A DNA stretch of 64,000 nt, taken from positions 14,917,001 through 14,981,000 of the forward strand of contig CM062219.1 of the NCBI GenBank assembly GCA_031216445.1, read 5' to 3'. This stretch comes from Lateolabrax maculatus. Taxonomy: Eukaryota; Chordata; Actinopteri; Acropomatiformes; Lateolabracidae. This document shows, in pieces, positions 36,761 through 59,539 of this stretch (the first letter of the stretch is position 1; every line of letters starts with the position of its first letter). The notes below the pieces were generated by a model. The model was not told the DNA's origin and did not search any database. It worked only from the letters and a program-made list of their open reading frames with translations. The position numbers and the translations under genes were made by a program.

Positions 36761-36856
36761 GTTCAGGAACTTTCCTGTGGTTACCACAGCTCTCCACTGG
36801 GTGGAGCTGTTACTCAGGAGTCCCACTGGATCGATGGCTCCAGTGTTTTCAGGAAC
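36761..36856 (-). promoter_or_regulatory. Heat-shock elements of hsp30 copy 3, with an extra partial copy
   Basis: The perfect element appears on the + strand as TTC-nn-GAA-nn-TTC at 36762-36774. About 78 bases further out, GCTCCAGTGTTTTCAGGAAC (36837-36856) closely repeats GCTCCAGAGTGTTCAGGAAC (36751-36770), giving an added TTC-nn-GAA pair. This second copy is outside the palindrome arm and absent from copies 1 and 2. Confidence 0.6.
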
Positions 36857-39102
36857 ACTGCTGCATTTGTAGGAGTTCAACACTAGATGTCACCCAAACT
36901 TGTAGAATTAAATTAAAGTGTCCATTAACCCAAATTCCGGTCATCATATTTAAATACCTCCAATGGTAACTCACTTTGCTAGATACTAATTATGGTTTTA
37001 TTTGTCCAGGTACAACACAATGAGGACACTCATAGTATCTGAAGTAGTAGTAGTATTTTAAACTGTTAGAGCAGCTTTGGTATGTAATTTGTTGGTGAAT
37101 GTAATCATTATTACATCAAAATGTAGTTCATCTTGTCTCTATCCTTCCATTTTTCTCATTAGCGTTCCATTCAGCAGCTCAGTGATCTCTTACCTGGTCC
37201 TTAGATAACATTATCTTCTTCTGCAAACACATTACTCTGAAGCCACTGTCTGCCTATTAGTACCAAAATCAATGATAGAGACCAGACAAGAATAGGGTTT
37301 AATATAATAGAGAGCAGCAAAGAGAAAAGAAGAGAAGAGAAGAGAAGCACCCAGTTTTTGTAAACATAGTTAACCTTAGTAAATTATAAATTAAACAGTA
37401 ATTCTTAAATTACAGTTTTAGAATTGTTCAGTGTGTACACAGTGACACTCGTGTCTTCTGTGCCTTCTCTTTTTGTTGGTGTTTTTCTGCGACAGCTTTC
37501 ACTGTCCCTGGAGGAGATCCATCCCCTGAGGTGACATCTCCCATCCCCTCCTCTTCATGTTCCAGCAGGGTAAATGAAGACAGTTCATGTTATTTCCTTT
37601 GTTTGAATGTAACTTTTTCTGGCTTGGATGGATGCAAAGACATTTACTTCTGTAATTATAATTAATATATAAAATTTTTGCCTTGATAATGGTCCCGAAA
37701 CTAGAATTTTCTCTTACATAATTTCCCTTCAAAAAATGGTACAGCCCTGTGTATTCAGTAGAAATGGCCAAATAACCAAAAGCATATTGCACAGATGGAA
37801 ATTCACATAATTTACCTTGGTTTACCGTCCACCTGCAAACCAGTTCACTTTAACTGTGACCATGACTGAAGTGGAGTATCAAACTTTTTTAACTTTTAAT
37901 ACTTTTTATAACACTACACACCTGTGGATTTCATTAGTGCACCGTATGCAGCTACCTGGCTAACCAGGTAACATTTACAAAGGCCAGACTATAAATGCTC
38001 TCAGTAAATATTTACTTAAATTGAATCACTGTGCCGTGTCAGGCTTATGAGCCGCTTAATGTTTCTCCTTCACTTTGACTCCATGTCTGCATTTTTAAAG
38101 AAATATTATGATTAGATTTATATTTTATTTTTTATAGCTTGTTGCAACCAAATGGAATTTAATGATAACACCATGAACTAAATAAATAAATAAATAAATG
38201 AAGGAAGGATATTCAATACAGTTGTGTTTTTAGTGACAAGCATTTATTTATCCTTGAATATCATACACTTATTGTTGGAATCCTTGGGGACAACAACCAA
38301 AAATAGCATTCCCGCTGGTTGTGTTTATCTCCAAAAACATCCCCATCCATTACAATTTTCAATAAATAAAGAGAAAAATCAATCATTGTGGAGTTTTGGC
38401 TTTAGTAACCATGAGTGGAAAACAATTTCAGATATCTTTTTAAATCAGCAACATGTTGTGCAGTAAAAAGCAGAATTGATTTTTATTGTTCCAGAATCAG
38501 ATAACATAATTTGTCTATGCATTACACCCTCCCTGGCTGAATGATAACCACGGGCAAGGTCAAGCATTGCTATTAGTTATTAGTAAAGTTACAAAGACTG
38601 GGCACAAAAACTATCAATTCATCAAGATCAGTTGCATTTTAAACATTGGATGGTTGTCAGCCATTTTTAAATGTACTCTGCTGACTTGAAGAAAACATGA
38701 TTAAAACAAGAGAAAAGACAAATTAATTAATGTGCACCCCAAATACATCTAAAGTATTCTCTTCAGATGTTATAAGACAATATTTTGGGTACTATATTTT
38801 CTTTAGAAGGTAGTAAAATAAAACTTTTAAGTTGAAAAGGTACAAATACATATCTGTATTGATTGATGTACGGGCATTTATTGTGTAATGCCCTCATAAT
38901 AAAAGTACCCTTTGAGGTAGATCAGTCTCCTCCTCAGTCTTACATAACTCTTTGGAGGAAAGGTACAGCGCATGTGACCTTTGCGGGATGCCGCCTGCTT
39001 GACATGAAGATGCAGTCACAGAGGTGCACACATTTTCCAAATGAGTGTGGTGGCGACATTTAACTTGTACTCATTGAATCCTATTTGGCAGGCAAATGAG
39101 CC
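36824..39102. other. Intergenic region between hsp30 copy 3 and the B3GNT-like gene
   Basis: About 2.3 kb with no recognised exon. It probably includes the 3'UTR of the minus-strand glycosyltransferase at its right end. It contains an (AAAT)n tract near 38180-38200 and a degenerate CTCF-like motif (CACTAGATGTCA, 36881-36892). The open frame at 37499-37792 (minus) has no recognisable domain. Confidence 0.55.
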
Positions 39103-40446
39103 TCAGCATTGACCTGGCAGATTCTGGAGCTGCTGCCATAGCGTCAGCATCTCCTTGGGACTCCGTCTGTGAACAAGCAGGACAGATCTATAAGCACAGG
39201 GATTGCCCTTGTCTGTCTCTGGGAGATCAAATGTTAAAAAACCCGGGTGATGGCTCGGAGAAAGCCCGAGCTTGTGCATGCACATGCCCAGATACACATC
39301 ATCTATTGGGAAAAGGCGCACCCTCTCAGACACCTCTTTCAATCGTAATGCAAGTGAGCCAGAATACACCACCCCTCCTCCACCAGCGTACGGTGGGTAA
39401 GCGCCTTTGTAGAAACTTTCTGGTATGTAGTATTTAGTGGATGGCTCACGGTTTGGCATTGCGTTATTGATTACATCCCCCACAAACAATTGCATGTCAG
39501 TTTCATTTGTATAGGCTCTCCACAGGATGTGCTCCTCCAACTGCTTGTGCAGGTAATCCAGAAGGGCATCAGTTCGAACAAAGACATCGTCATCCCCTTT
39601 GAACACAAAGGTGACAGTGGGGCAGTGTTGTTGGAGCCAATGCCAGAACAGCAAGTCCTTTAGGGTCAAGTTAAAAAAAGTGTCTTTGAAATCCCACTGC
39701 AGGATATCCCCATATTTCTGGTTCTCAAGCTCCAGGAGATTTTTGAGGTCTGGGTGAGGACCGGTACTTGAGTCCTGCCTACCAAGCAGAAACACTGTGC
39801 GCACTAATGCGCCTTTCTTATTTGATTCCCCCTTCACCAGACCACTGCGTCCCCATGTTTCACGGATGGCCTGCCTATTTTCAAAGTTCCCCACTTGAGA
39901 TTTGATGGCCATGAGCAGCATGGGAGAATCCAGACCAAAGCTACTATTATTCCTCCTACATATACCAGGCTGGTTGATAAGGAGGGGATACTCCCTGCAG
40001 TGCATTGACAAGATAAATGCCTTTATTTGTTCTGGCAGGCTGTTTAAATTGTCCATACGAGGGACTGAACACTTGTGGGACATGCAGTCAGAAAGGCATT
40101 CATCTTCAATTTCTGATAAAATCTTAACTTTTGGCTTCCTCCTTATCCCAGTGGTGTTTCCTTGCAGTATTGGATTGTACTGACGGTCCCAAGCATGCTG
40201 CAACTGGTTCCACAGTGCGCTGTCCTCCAGACGAAGGTTCCAGAAAGGGCCAAGTGGGTGAGAGGCCAATGCAGAGGAGTTAACAGAAACCCCCGGAGCA
40301 ATATAGTGGATGATTATTTTTGGAGGAGTGTAGGAGATGGTGATGAATATGGACACCGTGATATAAATTAGAAGGTGGCCGGTCATCATGCAAGGCAGCA
40401 GGCACATGCACAGCAGTCTTCCGTTGCATTTGCAGAACTTGCCCAT
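39103..40446 (-). CDS. b3gnt2l: Beta-1,3-N-acetylglucosaminyltransferase, B3GNT2-like
   Basis: One coding exon, 447 residues, Golgi type II membrane protein of glycosyltransferase family 31. Visible features are a short cytosolic end, a membrane anchor at about 12-38, a stem with RQYNPIL (88-94), the family blocks RQAIRETWG (191-199) and DTFFNLTLKDLLF (255-267), the metal-binding DDD in FKGDDDVFV (285-287), YPPYAGGGG (350-358) and PIDDVYLGMC (380-389). Several N-glycosylation sequons occur (NTT 97, NSS 167, NLT 259, NET 314). B3GNT2 enzymes add GlcNAc to galactose and elongate poly-N-acetyllactosamine chains. Human B3GNT2 is about 397 residues by memory; the extra length here is in the stem. 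A 3' splice site (TTTCTACAG) lies 8 bases before the ATG. The family is firm, the exact paralogue less so. Confidence 0.83.
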   Translation of the reverse strand: MGKFCKCNGRLLCMCLLPCMMTGHLLIYITVSIFITISYTPPKIIIHYIAPGVSVNSSALASHPLGPFWNLRLEDSALWNQLQHAWDRQYNPILQGNTTGIRRKPKVKILSEIEDECLSDCMSHKCSVPRMDNLNSLPEQIKAFILSMHCREYPLLINQPGICRRNNSSFGLDSPMLLMAIKSQVGNFENRQAIRETWGRSGLVKGESNKKGALVRTVFLLGRQDSSTGPHPDLKNLLELENQKYGDILQWDFKDTFFNLTLKDLLFWHWLQQHCPTVTFVFKGDDDVFVRTDALLDYLHKQLEEHILWRAYTNETDMQLFVGDVINNAMPNREPSTKYYIPESFYKGAYPPYAGGGGVVYSGSLALRLKEVSERVRLFPIDDVYLGMCMHKLGLSPSHHPGFLTFDLPETDKGNPCAYRSVLLVHRRSPKEMLTLWQQLQNLPGQC

Positions 40447-41103
40447 TGCCTGTACTGTAGAAATCAGACATTTGTTTTATAATCAGAAGAGAGAACACAT
40501 TTAAACTGCCCTCCTCCCTCACTGAACTAAGACCACTGCAGTGGCATTAGTCTACCTAGGAGATCTTTAGAGCGAACACCGGCAACCCTCTGGAGTTTCT
40601 GTCTCCTTGGTGATGGTCCAGTGGGGGTTATTATCTGTTCTTGTCTACACACTCAGAGCATCATCCAGTACCTACCAGTAGGCACAAAGCCCCTGTAGAC
40701 ACAGTGTGGAACATGTTATATGTACCAAAGTGGATTAACTCCCTCTTTCCTTATTTCTTAGATGATGGGTAAACACTGCCACATTATTTTGCCCTCGGCT
40801 CCAACGGTGTATTTGATGAGGGCTTTACATGTCCAACTTTATAAATCTTTTTCTTTTCTTTTTTTTTTTTTTGACAGCAGAACTGTGATTCTTTTAAAAT
40901 TTACTTCCACTGCACTCAAAATATTGGCTGTTAAAGTCAGATAATAGCCTAAAGTCTACATCATGCTGTTTCTCTATAGCCTACACAGTACAAACTAGAA
41001 ATAATTTGCTCTGGAGTTATACTGACAGTCAATCTTACAGCTGCCAAACCATTAGGCTACTTATTTAGGCAATGAATGAAATACAAAGCATAAAATGACT
41101 TAC

Positions 41104-41300
41104 AAGTGTGTGACCGTCTGTCGTTGGTTAAGCCGACTGAGATAGGAGACACAGTGACTTCTGGTGTCCACTCTTTGTTGTGGTGTTTTCATCCGGCTTG
41201 GCTATAGGCTGGTGATATCGCGGCGGGTCTGTAGCGCACCACTTGCGTCCATCACGACAAAGGGATAGAGAGAAGCATCCTTTGAGCCGGGAACAGGGGT
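41104..41300 (-). other. Likely non-coding first exon of the B3GNT-like gene
   Basis: On the minus strand a donor ACTT|GTAAGT lies with its GT at 41103-41102. It pairs with the acceptor ending at 40455, giving an intron of about 650 bases and an exon 2 that begins 8 bases before the ATG. The exon side is GC-rich with CpGs. The 5' limit is not visible and 41300 is a rough guess. Confidence 0.45.
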
Positions 41301-41500
41301 TTGTCATGTCACAGCATTACCGCCGCAGCTGAGCAACAGGTCCCGGGAGGCTGCGCGCACTGAGCATGCGCCCCTTCGGCTCCTCAACGCATCGCAGAGG
41401 ATGAGGAAACTACTGACAGCTTCGGCAAGCACCCCCCCTGCGCCTACACGGACTGATCTGAGCTCGCCGAGCAGCCTCCATCGGGCCATGAGACGCTGTG

Positions 41501-41544
41501 ATTTGCATGCCGGCGCTGCAGGTGCATTGTCGGCACATTTGCAT
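41501..41544 (+). promoter_or_regulatory. Paired octamer motifs upstream of the divergent gene pair
   Basis: Two perfect ATTTGCAT octamers at 41501-41508 and 41537-41544, same orientation, start-to-start spacing 36 bases. A CATTGT (SOX-type) hexamer at 41525-41530 lies 6 bases before the second. They sit between the B3GNT-like first exon and the smad2 promoter. POU-factor binding is inference. Confidence 0.4.
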
Positions 41545-42129
41545 GATGTGGCCACGCGTCCCATGCAAGGTTGACCTTCTGGTCATTAATCTCAGAGCGA
41601 TTGTGGTGTAAAATTTGACTGCTTATGCAAACACGACAAATGACATATAACAATAATTATAATCCCTGGTATCCACTTAGGTAAGCATCAGTGTCTTTTT
41701 ATAAGTTTGTATCCGTTTTAAATGAATGAATAAACAAAGGAACTAGTTAATGAATCAATTAATTTCATATAATAATATAAATAGATGACATGTAAATGTA
41801 TATAGACTTATATACTTTATGATGACACTACCTAGTTTGTCAACATCAGCATAGTTTGCTTTAATTTCAATGTTATGTTTTCACTGTAATTCAAAATGTA
41901 GCCAACATGTCATTCAAGTGTTGCGCAAAAGGGGAGCATGGTAAAAACAAAACAAAGCAAAAAAGTGCTGACATTTCCTATTATATTCTTCTATCTGTGA
42001 GTTTTGTCTTTATTCTTTTCTATTTATATTCGATTTTATTCCAGTATTACGCAATCGTAAAAGGACAATCAAGGTACCCACTGATAAACATCACCGACAT
42101 ACCTTCGTAACGACATATGACGGACGCGC

Positions 42130-42240
42130 CGTCGAGCCAATCGGAGACGCGCCTGTCAACAGGTTATCGGCTGAACCCCGGGAACCGGCCAATAGGAAGA
42201 GAGCGGAGGCGGGGCGTGCTGGCGTCGTGCGGCCGTTTGT
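42130..42240 (+). promoter_or_regulatory. smad2 promoter (CpG-rich, CCAAT and GC boxes)
   Basis: A CpG-rich block with CCAAT at 42137-42141 and 42189-42193 and a GC box GGCGGGGC at 42208-42215; no TATA box. It directly precedes a putative non-coding exon. The minus-strand glycosyltransferase starts about 0.9 kb to the left, so the two genes are head-to-head. Confidence 0.6.
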
Positions 42241-42415
42241 GTTTTGCATGAAGCGATACACGTTTGGTTGAGCTTTGAATGAGGGGCCATCATCCCGGCG
42301 GCTCGGAGGTGGAAAATACAGTTTAAAGTCTCTCCGGACGCGTTTAAAATGAACCAGCAGGCTGTTCCGACGGGCACCTGAGCGGTCGGTCAGCGTCCCT
42401 TCACATCCTCGTCGG
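42241..42415 (+). other. Probable non-coding exon 1 of smad2
   Basis: A GC-rich stretch ends in a strong donor GTCGG|GTAAGT (GT at 42416). The next acceptor, CCCTCTCCAG at 44944, opens the exon that holds the smad2 start codon. The transcription start is not determinable; the left limit given is approximate. Confidence 0.5.
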
Positions 42416-42594
42416 GTAAGTGGGTTTTCAACAACGAAACGGATTTGAATCGTCAGCGACAAAAAAAAAAAAAACAACAAAAAAAAAAACCACACATGCA
42501 GCAGACCTGTTTATTTGTCTGGGACACAAAGTAGCAAGCTTGCTAGCGGATTTTTTCGTACTCTTTCTTTATTTATTTATTTTTTTGGAGGCGA

Positions 42595-42642
42595 GAGGAG
42601 GAGGAGGAGGAGGAGGAGAGGTGGTGGTGGTGGTGGGGGGGG
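42595..42642. repeat. (GGA)n(GGT)n G-rich repeat in smad2 intron 1
   Basis: Trinucleotide G-rich run followed by GGGGGGGG. The density of G-runs on the transcribed RNA strand could support a G-quadruplex, an inference from sequence. Confidence 0.8.
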
Positions 42643-42813
42643 ACTATCAGTCATTCCGAGACAAAAGAAACCTGAATATTTTCACTGTGCCCGTAAATTA
42701 CAGCAAATGACACCCAACAGTGAAACCAAGTCGCTTCTCGTGCCGTCACAAAGTCTCCGATCACCGGCGCTGCAGACTGAACTGCCATTTGTAGCCTTAG
42801 CCTATTTCAGAAA

Positions 42814-42815
<2 letters not shown>

Positions 42816-42863
<48 letters not shown>
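42816..42863. repeat. (TG)n(AG)n microsatellite in smad2 intron 1
   Basis: About 36 bases of TG followed by AG repeats. A-rich runs follow at about 42951-42969 and 43100-43115. Confidence 0.88.
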
Positions 42864-45016
42864 TGTGTCTGTTTTCGGTGAAGAAGTAACTCAAACAGAC
42901 AGTTTCTCGCAAAAAGAGGCGAGACGTTGCATACAACAACAACAACAAGAGAAAAAAAAAAAAAAAAAAGGTTGCTTATTTCGCCCGAAAAGGCCCTGAG
43001 TGCAGTGGTCAGCATTTCGAGGTGACATATACATTGTGGCCACATCAGCACGTTTTTGGTGCTTTTTGTTCCGCACATTGAGACTTTCTGTTCACTTTGG
43101 AAAAAAAAAAAAAAAGGCTCCCTCGTACGACGAGGTTTCGTCCCTGGGAGCCCTCGGTCGGCGAAGGCTTTTGTTGTTGTAGGAGTTCACCTCCTCCTTC
43201 CTTCAGCAAAAGGAATAACCAAAATCCGGATTTCAAAGGGATCCATTCTTTGAAATAAACAATCACTGTTAAATGACCCCAATTAAGGTGTTGACCAACC
43301 TACAGTATTTTGTTTTTTCCAGCCATCTCTTATTCTGGCATCAAAGCTTTCTTCTCCCTGAAGCAGTTATTTATGGTTTGGCCTAATGTGTAGCATGCTT
43401 GAATGTTTAGACAATATCAAGCAACTGCAGGTACTAGGATTGAGGCTGCAGTTAATTATTTTCCGGAGTGGCATGCCGCCTTCTGAGAGCCATTCATACT
43501 CTCGCACTATTAGTAAGCAGTCCAAGGGTTAAGCCTGTGAAATTAATTCTTAGAAGGAGCTTGGACTTTCAGAGTAACATGCCGAGGGCAGTTATCCCTT
43601 CCTCCCTGGACGCCGAGTTGAGAAATCAGCATCCCAGCCTGGTCCTATCTGTATTTATCTAAGTCTCATTGGTCAGTAATCTGGTGCGCTAATCTACACA
43701 CAACAAAAGTGTTTCTCCTTTTAGAGGACTGGGTCCATGGAAAAGGATATGTTTTCAAATTTGATTTCATAATCCAATTAGAGTTCTCTCTGTAGATCCT
43801 TTCTGGATTTGCTCAGTCTGAGCATGTGTGTTTCCTCATTAGGCAGGAAAATGGATCTTGGCGATAAAATGAGAGCTATAATATAGGATAAGGTTACAAA
43901 TGCAATTCGGAGCTCACACCAACGCCCCGACAACAAACTGTTTAGTGTGCGTTGTGGCCAGTGAATTTCATGTTTTTTACTAGTCCCAGTCAATCGCTCA
44001 CCTGCCCGAATAGTTGTTGTCTGAGGAAAGGATCTGTGAAACTTGAAAGGTTTGCAGATTGTGTGAATGGGTCAGCATGTTTAATCTGACAAGGCCTTAA
44101 GACCCTGTTCCAGAGTAGGGTTTAACACAGTCCAACACTGCTCAGCTTTCATATAAGCGGGTAAACTCTGGTTTCGATAATAGGATAGGTTTACTAAAAT
44201 AGTAGCATTGGATTAGTATAGATATTGTCATCTGTGTCACCTCAGACATCAATTGCTATTATTTCGGTCACGGTGGAACATGACCTTACATTTCTAAATT
44301 GCCTTTGAGATTGAGAATATCAAAGTCATACTCAAGATAGTGTATCAATGTGCCATTTTATAATTATATTTCTCAAAATCCCGATAAAATATGCAGAATG
44401 TGTAGTGGGAGTATACTCATCAGAGGTTGACAAACAGAGAAATGAATGCTGAGTATGAAACAGAATCAGTAAGTTCTTCGTAACTGTGTGTAGGGTGTGT
44501 AGTGCTATGTCGGTCTGTATGATACATACAGTACTGCACATAGTGGGAGAGTTAGCAGCAGGGGGGGGTATGATAGATATGATATGGCTCTGGGCAGAAG
44601 AACGGTTCATGAATCTGGCTGTGTGGGCATAATTGCTGTCATCATTTCAGAAGAAAATGTTATGCAATGAGTTGTTCATCAGACTTTTCATCTTCTGAAC
44701 TCTTTGTGTTAACAAGTGTTGATGTGTGCTTTCTCTTCTTTCCCTCCTCTGTTTCTTAGGTTTCCTTTGATGTACTCCCCTATGCTCCCTGTGTTGTGTG
44801 CTCTCCAAGACTCCCCAAGACTAATGCCTTAGTTCGGACTAGACACTAATTAAAAATGCATGCATACATTCTGTATATTATAGTTTTTTTAAATCTCCAG
44901 TAGGAATTCAGACAACAACCCATCACCTTCCTTCCCCTCTCCAGTTTTGTCTTTACATCAGATTAAGAAGGGTATCAAAACACACTTAGGACACACAAAC
45001 ACACACACAGGCCACC

Positions 45017-55232
<10,216 letters not shown>

Positions 55233-56615
55233 ACAGGTTTCTGCTGCTGCTGACACAAAGTCAAACTGACATTCACAACATTTGACCTGTATGTCCTAAG
55301 GGAGACCACCTTGAGTTCAGTACTAGCAACATTATAAGAAGAGAGAAAAAAGAAAAAAAGGATTACACAGTGGACCTGGAGGATGGGAAAATTATGGACA
55401 ATATGTGGACTGTTAACAGTGATGTCACCGTGGGCCTGATTACCTTTCGCTCTGTTGGATTAACGTTGACATTTCAGTAATGATGGGCGGAATAATTTAA
55501 ATCACTGCAATATCAAAATGACAAGAGCGGGATGTCATAATGGACCAGACTACATTCATGTTTTTGGTATTTGACTGAGGCTGTGGATCCAGAAACACAA
55601 AGCAGGACAGAGCTTCACTGTCCTGTTCAATGACACGAGAACGGCTTTTTCGGGGATTGAGCATGTGAGTTACAGGACAGTCTCTCCAACCACTAGTCCA
55701 CCTTGCCGCTTCACTACCTACCTACCTACCTACCTACCACAGCACAACTTTAATTAAGATTTCCGTTTACACAAGATGACCAACCGTAGTACTGCCACTC
55801 CAGCCTCATGTCCAACCAAAGTCAACTTCATGCCTGGACATGAATTTTTTCTCAGTTTTGGTGACCAAACTTCCATTCCGTTTTTATCTGACATTTCCAC
55901 TTTTTCTGCTTCTCTTCTGATCAGTCCTGTGTTGTCGTGGTCACAGACCTGATTACACTGGGCTGACAGTCTTCAGCTCTTAAAGGGTTGACCACTGGGA
56001 GAGCAGGTTGATGTCTATAATTAATATTACTTCCCGCGTCTTCACATGTTCACATGCATACACGTAATGTAACACACACAAACAGTTCATATACCACTTG
56101 TTGTTTTAACACCTTTTGCTTTGACATATCAAGTAATTCCCTCTGCGTTTAATGTCAGTCGATCCCATTCAACCATGACTGCGCAGTGGGGCAGATGTTT
56201 GAGTGTGGATCCGAACTGAAACAAAGAAGTATTGTTCTTCTGCAAGGAGTTTTTATTTTAAATGTGGCCAGTGGCTACCCGTCACTGATAACTGGAATGA
56301 GTAAGCTAAGGAATTCTCAAGAGTGTAGGACATGTCACTCCACTGGAACGTTACATAATCTCTGAACTTGTTTTCAGTAAAAAAGGCATAAGGAGTTAGC
56401 CACAGTTAACAGTTTACCCCTTCTGGTTTCTGAGGCCCAACATTTTTTACTGTCTCTTTGTTTTCCCCCGAACGATCTTACTCTCTTTCTCTCTTACATT
56501 CTCTACATTCAATTTTCATAGTTCTATCATCTTTCTCATGAAGAAGAGTTGTATGTTGGACTTGGAGATATGCAGGATTAGGACTCATTATAAATGCAGT
56601 CTAAGCCTCAATGTC

Positions 56616-56628
56616 GCCCCCTGCTGTC
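56616..56628 (-). promoter_or_regulatory. CTCF-like motif in the smad2 3'UTR
   Basis: GCCCCCTGCTGTC matches the reverse-complement CTCF core at 12 of 13 positions. Binding is untested. Confidence 0.3.
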
Positions 56629-59539
56629 TAACAGATAAAAAGATAAACGACCATCACCCATGTTTCACTGATGTAGACATTGTGCAAGTCTCTCTTGATT
56701 ATATGCTTGGACTGATGCACAGTTTCCCCGTTATTGATATTTTATTGATAGGAAGACGAAGATAAAAGTTCTGCAGTGTGGGATTTAAAAAAAAATTGCT
56801 TCTATACTGTACTTGCACTGCCCCAAATTATGCACCCTTGCTATTGCTACAAGAAAGTTGCCTTTGATTTAAAACAAAGTAAGATATGCTTTGAAATGTA
56901 CAGGTAGGAATGTTGAAAAATCCAATTGAAGTTAAGACAATTAAAAAAATATATATAATAAATGTTCACTATAAAGATTATTTTTCTTATATCGTCTGAA
57001 TTGGCTTAAAGAGCATACATTTGTTTTGAATGAGATTTCTTGCCCTGATCTAAAAGCCAGCTGGTACCTACGTCGGTATTTTAGAGTCCAAGACTTTTCA
57101 ACTCAGTGTTTAAGCTTTAAGTATTTGACCAGCTGGTTATACAACACAGCTATTATTTTCATTACCCATTCTCTTAGCTACATTTTTATATTTTCAATCA
57201 TGTATTTTTTATATATGAATATATTTAAAATTCGTCAATGTTTTTTTTCCCTTTCTATTAGAATTGAATATTTTTTTAGACTATGCCCTCTATTTGAAAT
57301 GATCACAGCTTGATGATGATATTATGAAGTATGTAGCATAGGATTTAACATGTTCACTGAATTTACCACTGAAAACAGTTCAAACTGTGTGCGTCCTCTT
57401 TTCTTCAAAATCAAATTTGTCTGCTAAAATGGTAAAAATATTTGGTGAGTTTTGGGATCTATCAGCTGTTTTTATAGCCGTTCAAAAAGGTTGTTTCTTG
57501 CCTTACTGTTGCTGATCTTTCAGCTCTTTGGTTGTGACCTAAATTCTGATAGTGCTGTCCCAAAGACTGAATGCATGTATTTACAGTATGTCCTCTATAC
57601 TGTAGATCCACTGTGTCATAAACTTAATAGCTCCAGTTTACCAGTATTGAATTTTATTGGTCAAATCGTAATATTTTAACTTGCCAATGTCCTTTTCGGG
57701 CCTTGGTTTGTGGCAAATTGTTAAATACAAATCAAGATACCTGTTTATTTTCAATATACTGTGGTCATTAAAAAATGAAGCTGTTTAACTAAAATTCAGA
57801 CCTTTTGGGGACATTAGGATTTAATCCAGCAGCTGGGCAATACAGTATTATTTTTCAGTATCAGAGCACTTGGTATTTATTTTAAAAGCTCTGACTTTGG
57901 AAGGTTTTTTTGAATTTGTTGAATTCTGTCTTACTTTAGCAACATAAGACATTCCAGTTTGCACTGTAAAAGTTGCTGCCAATCTCAGCTCTGTAGATTT
58001 TTAATTCTTGTGACTCCTTATGTATGGTTGTACACTGTTATTTTACAGTCAGCATGTTTACATGCACACATGATATTATATCCCAGTCAAGGCCTCTTTA
58101 AGTGTTCGTTCCAAATGTTACCACCACGCCGAATGTTACCGCGTAAAATGGAATTTTAAGTGGGACCTGTAAATATATGTAAATTGGAGCGAGTGTATAC
58201 GTGCCTCACTATCTTGGCTGACACTGTCGCACTCCTGATAGTTTGTTTGACTTTCTCCGAACTGTGACAAAAACCTGACCGTGGTCTTAACTTGGTGCAC
58301 AGTAATGCTGGTGTGCATGTAAACACATTCACATTTTCTATTTGATTACTCAATACTGCAACATGTGGGGGGAATGTACATTTAAAAAATTGTTGTAAAA
58401 CACCAAATGAAGGTTTAATGAGGGTTTAGTTTATCATATAATGGCTGAGACAAGAAGTCTGTAAATCCTGATGTTGAATCATACATATTGTCAGCATCCT
58501 GCAGAAACTATATAATTCAAGATTTGTATTTGATAACACATTTGATAGATGACATCCTCTCCTACAGGGTGATGTACTTGGACCAGGCTGAAAGATTTGA
58601 GAAAACAAATGTATTTTATGTTGGTTTGACCACAGAAAATTGAGATATACATTTTAGGAAAACCATTTTCTGCATTCATCAAGCATTAGCCTGAGTTACA
58701 TTTTTATAGTACTCACTTGTAACCAGACTGAAACCAGCCAAATGCAGTGATGTTTGTCTCTATGTGTATGCATCTGTCCACCTGTCCTGTCTTTATGCTG
58801 GTCTGGCATGTTTTTTTTTAATTTATTAGGGAAAAAGTTGACTGGACTTTGCTTAGGTCATTACACATGCTAAAATGAAAATACTGGTTGTTGTATCATT
58901 GCTAACCCACACGTTTGTTCTATGCAGTGACATCAAATAGTTCAGACTGTATACTCAAAACCATTTCCCCATTAAGAAAAGTACATAGTGTATTTTTTGA
59001 TGGCTAGCAATGCTGTTTTATGCATATTGCCGTGGTCCAGCAAAAGCCTTTGTATCTACTTTTTTTTTTTTTTTCTCTTTAAACGAGTGCCACCCAACAT
59101 TGTACCCCCAAACCAACCAGCTTTTCCTGCTTTCTGAGAAGTCTGTTTTGGAAATGGAAGATGAGATCAAATGAGGTTTCATGTCAGCTACATCTACACA
59201 TTTTGAGGGTCCACATTCCTATTTACAGATTACATATTTTATTTTATTTTTTCTTATTGTGATGACAATTTTGTGTCTCCAAATAAGCGTCTTCTGATCA
59301 TTTCCTATGAAGGTGACTTTTTTTGGAGAAAGTGAAGCTTCTACATGTCAGTAGTGATGTTAATGTATTGTTGTACTTTTATTTTACCATACATGCTGTC
59401 CGTTTTTCTTGCTATCAACAGAGGATATTCCATTAGACAACAAGCTGTTAGGATTTCTGTCTTCTTCAAACACCGACGATGATCTTCATAGGCTTTCCAA
59501 CTATTCTACATATACAGACCACCTCTTACAGTGTACACT

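Larger units (their letters stand above)
34936..36823 (-). repeat. Right arm of the hsp30 imperfect palindrome
   Basis: Reverse complement of 31882-33798. Starting inside the last codons of copy 2, it contains the flank and the whole of copy 3 with its proximal promoter. The arm ends right after GGACTCCTGAG in the copy-3 orientation. Beyond that, no similarity to the copy-1 upstream region is seen. Confidence 0.88.

Noticed and set aside
37499..37590. Possible exon with acceptor TCTGCGACAG and donor GAG|GTGACA
   Set aside because: No coding similarity and no neighbouring exon in a compatible frame. Splice-like motifs alone are common by chance.
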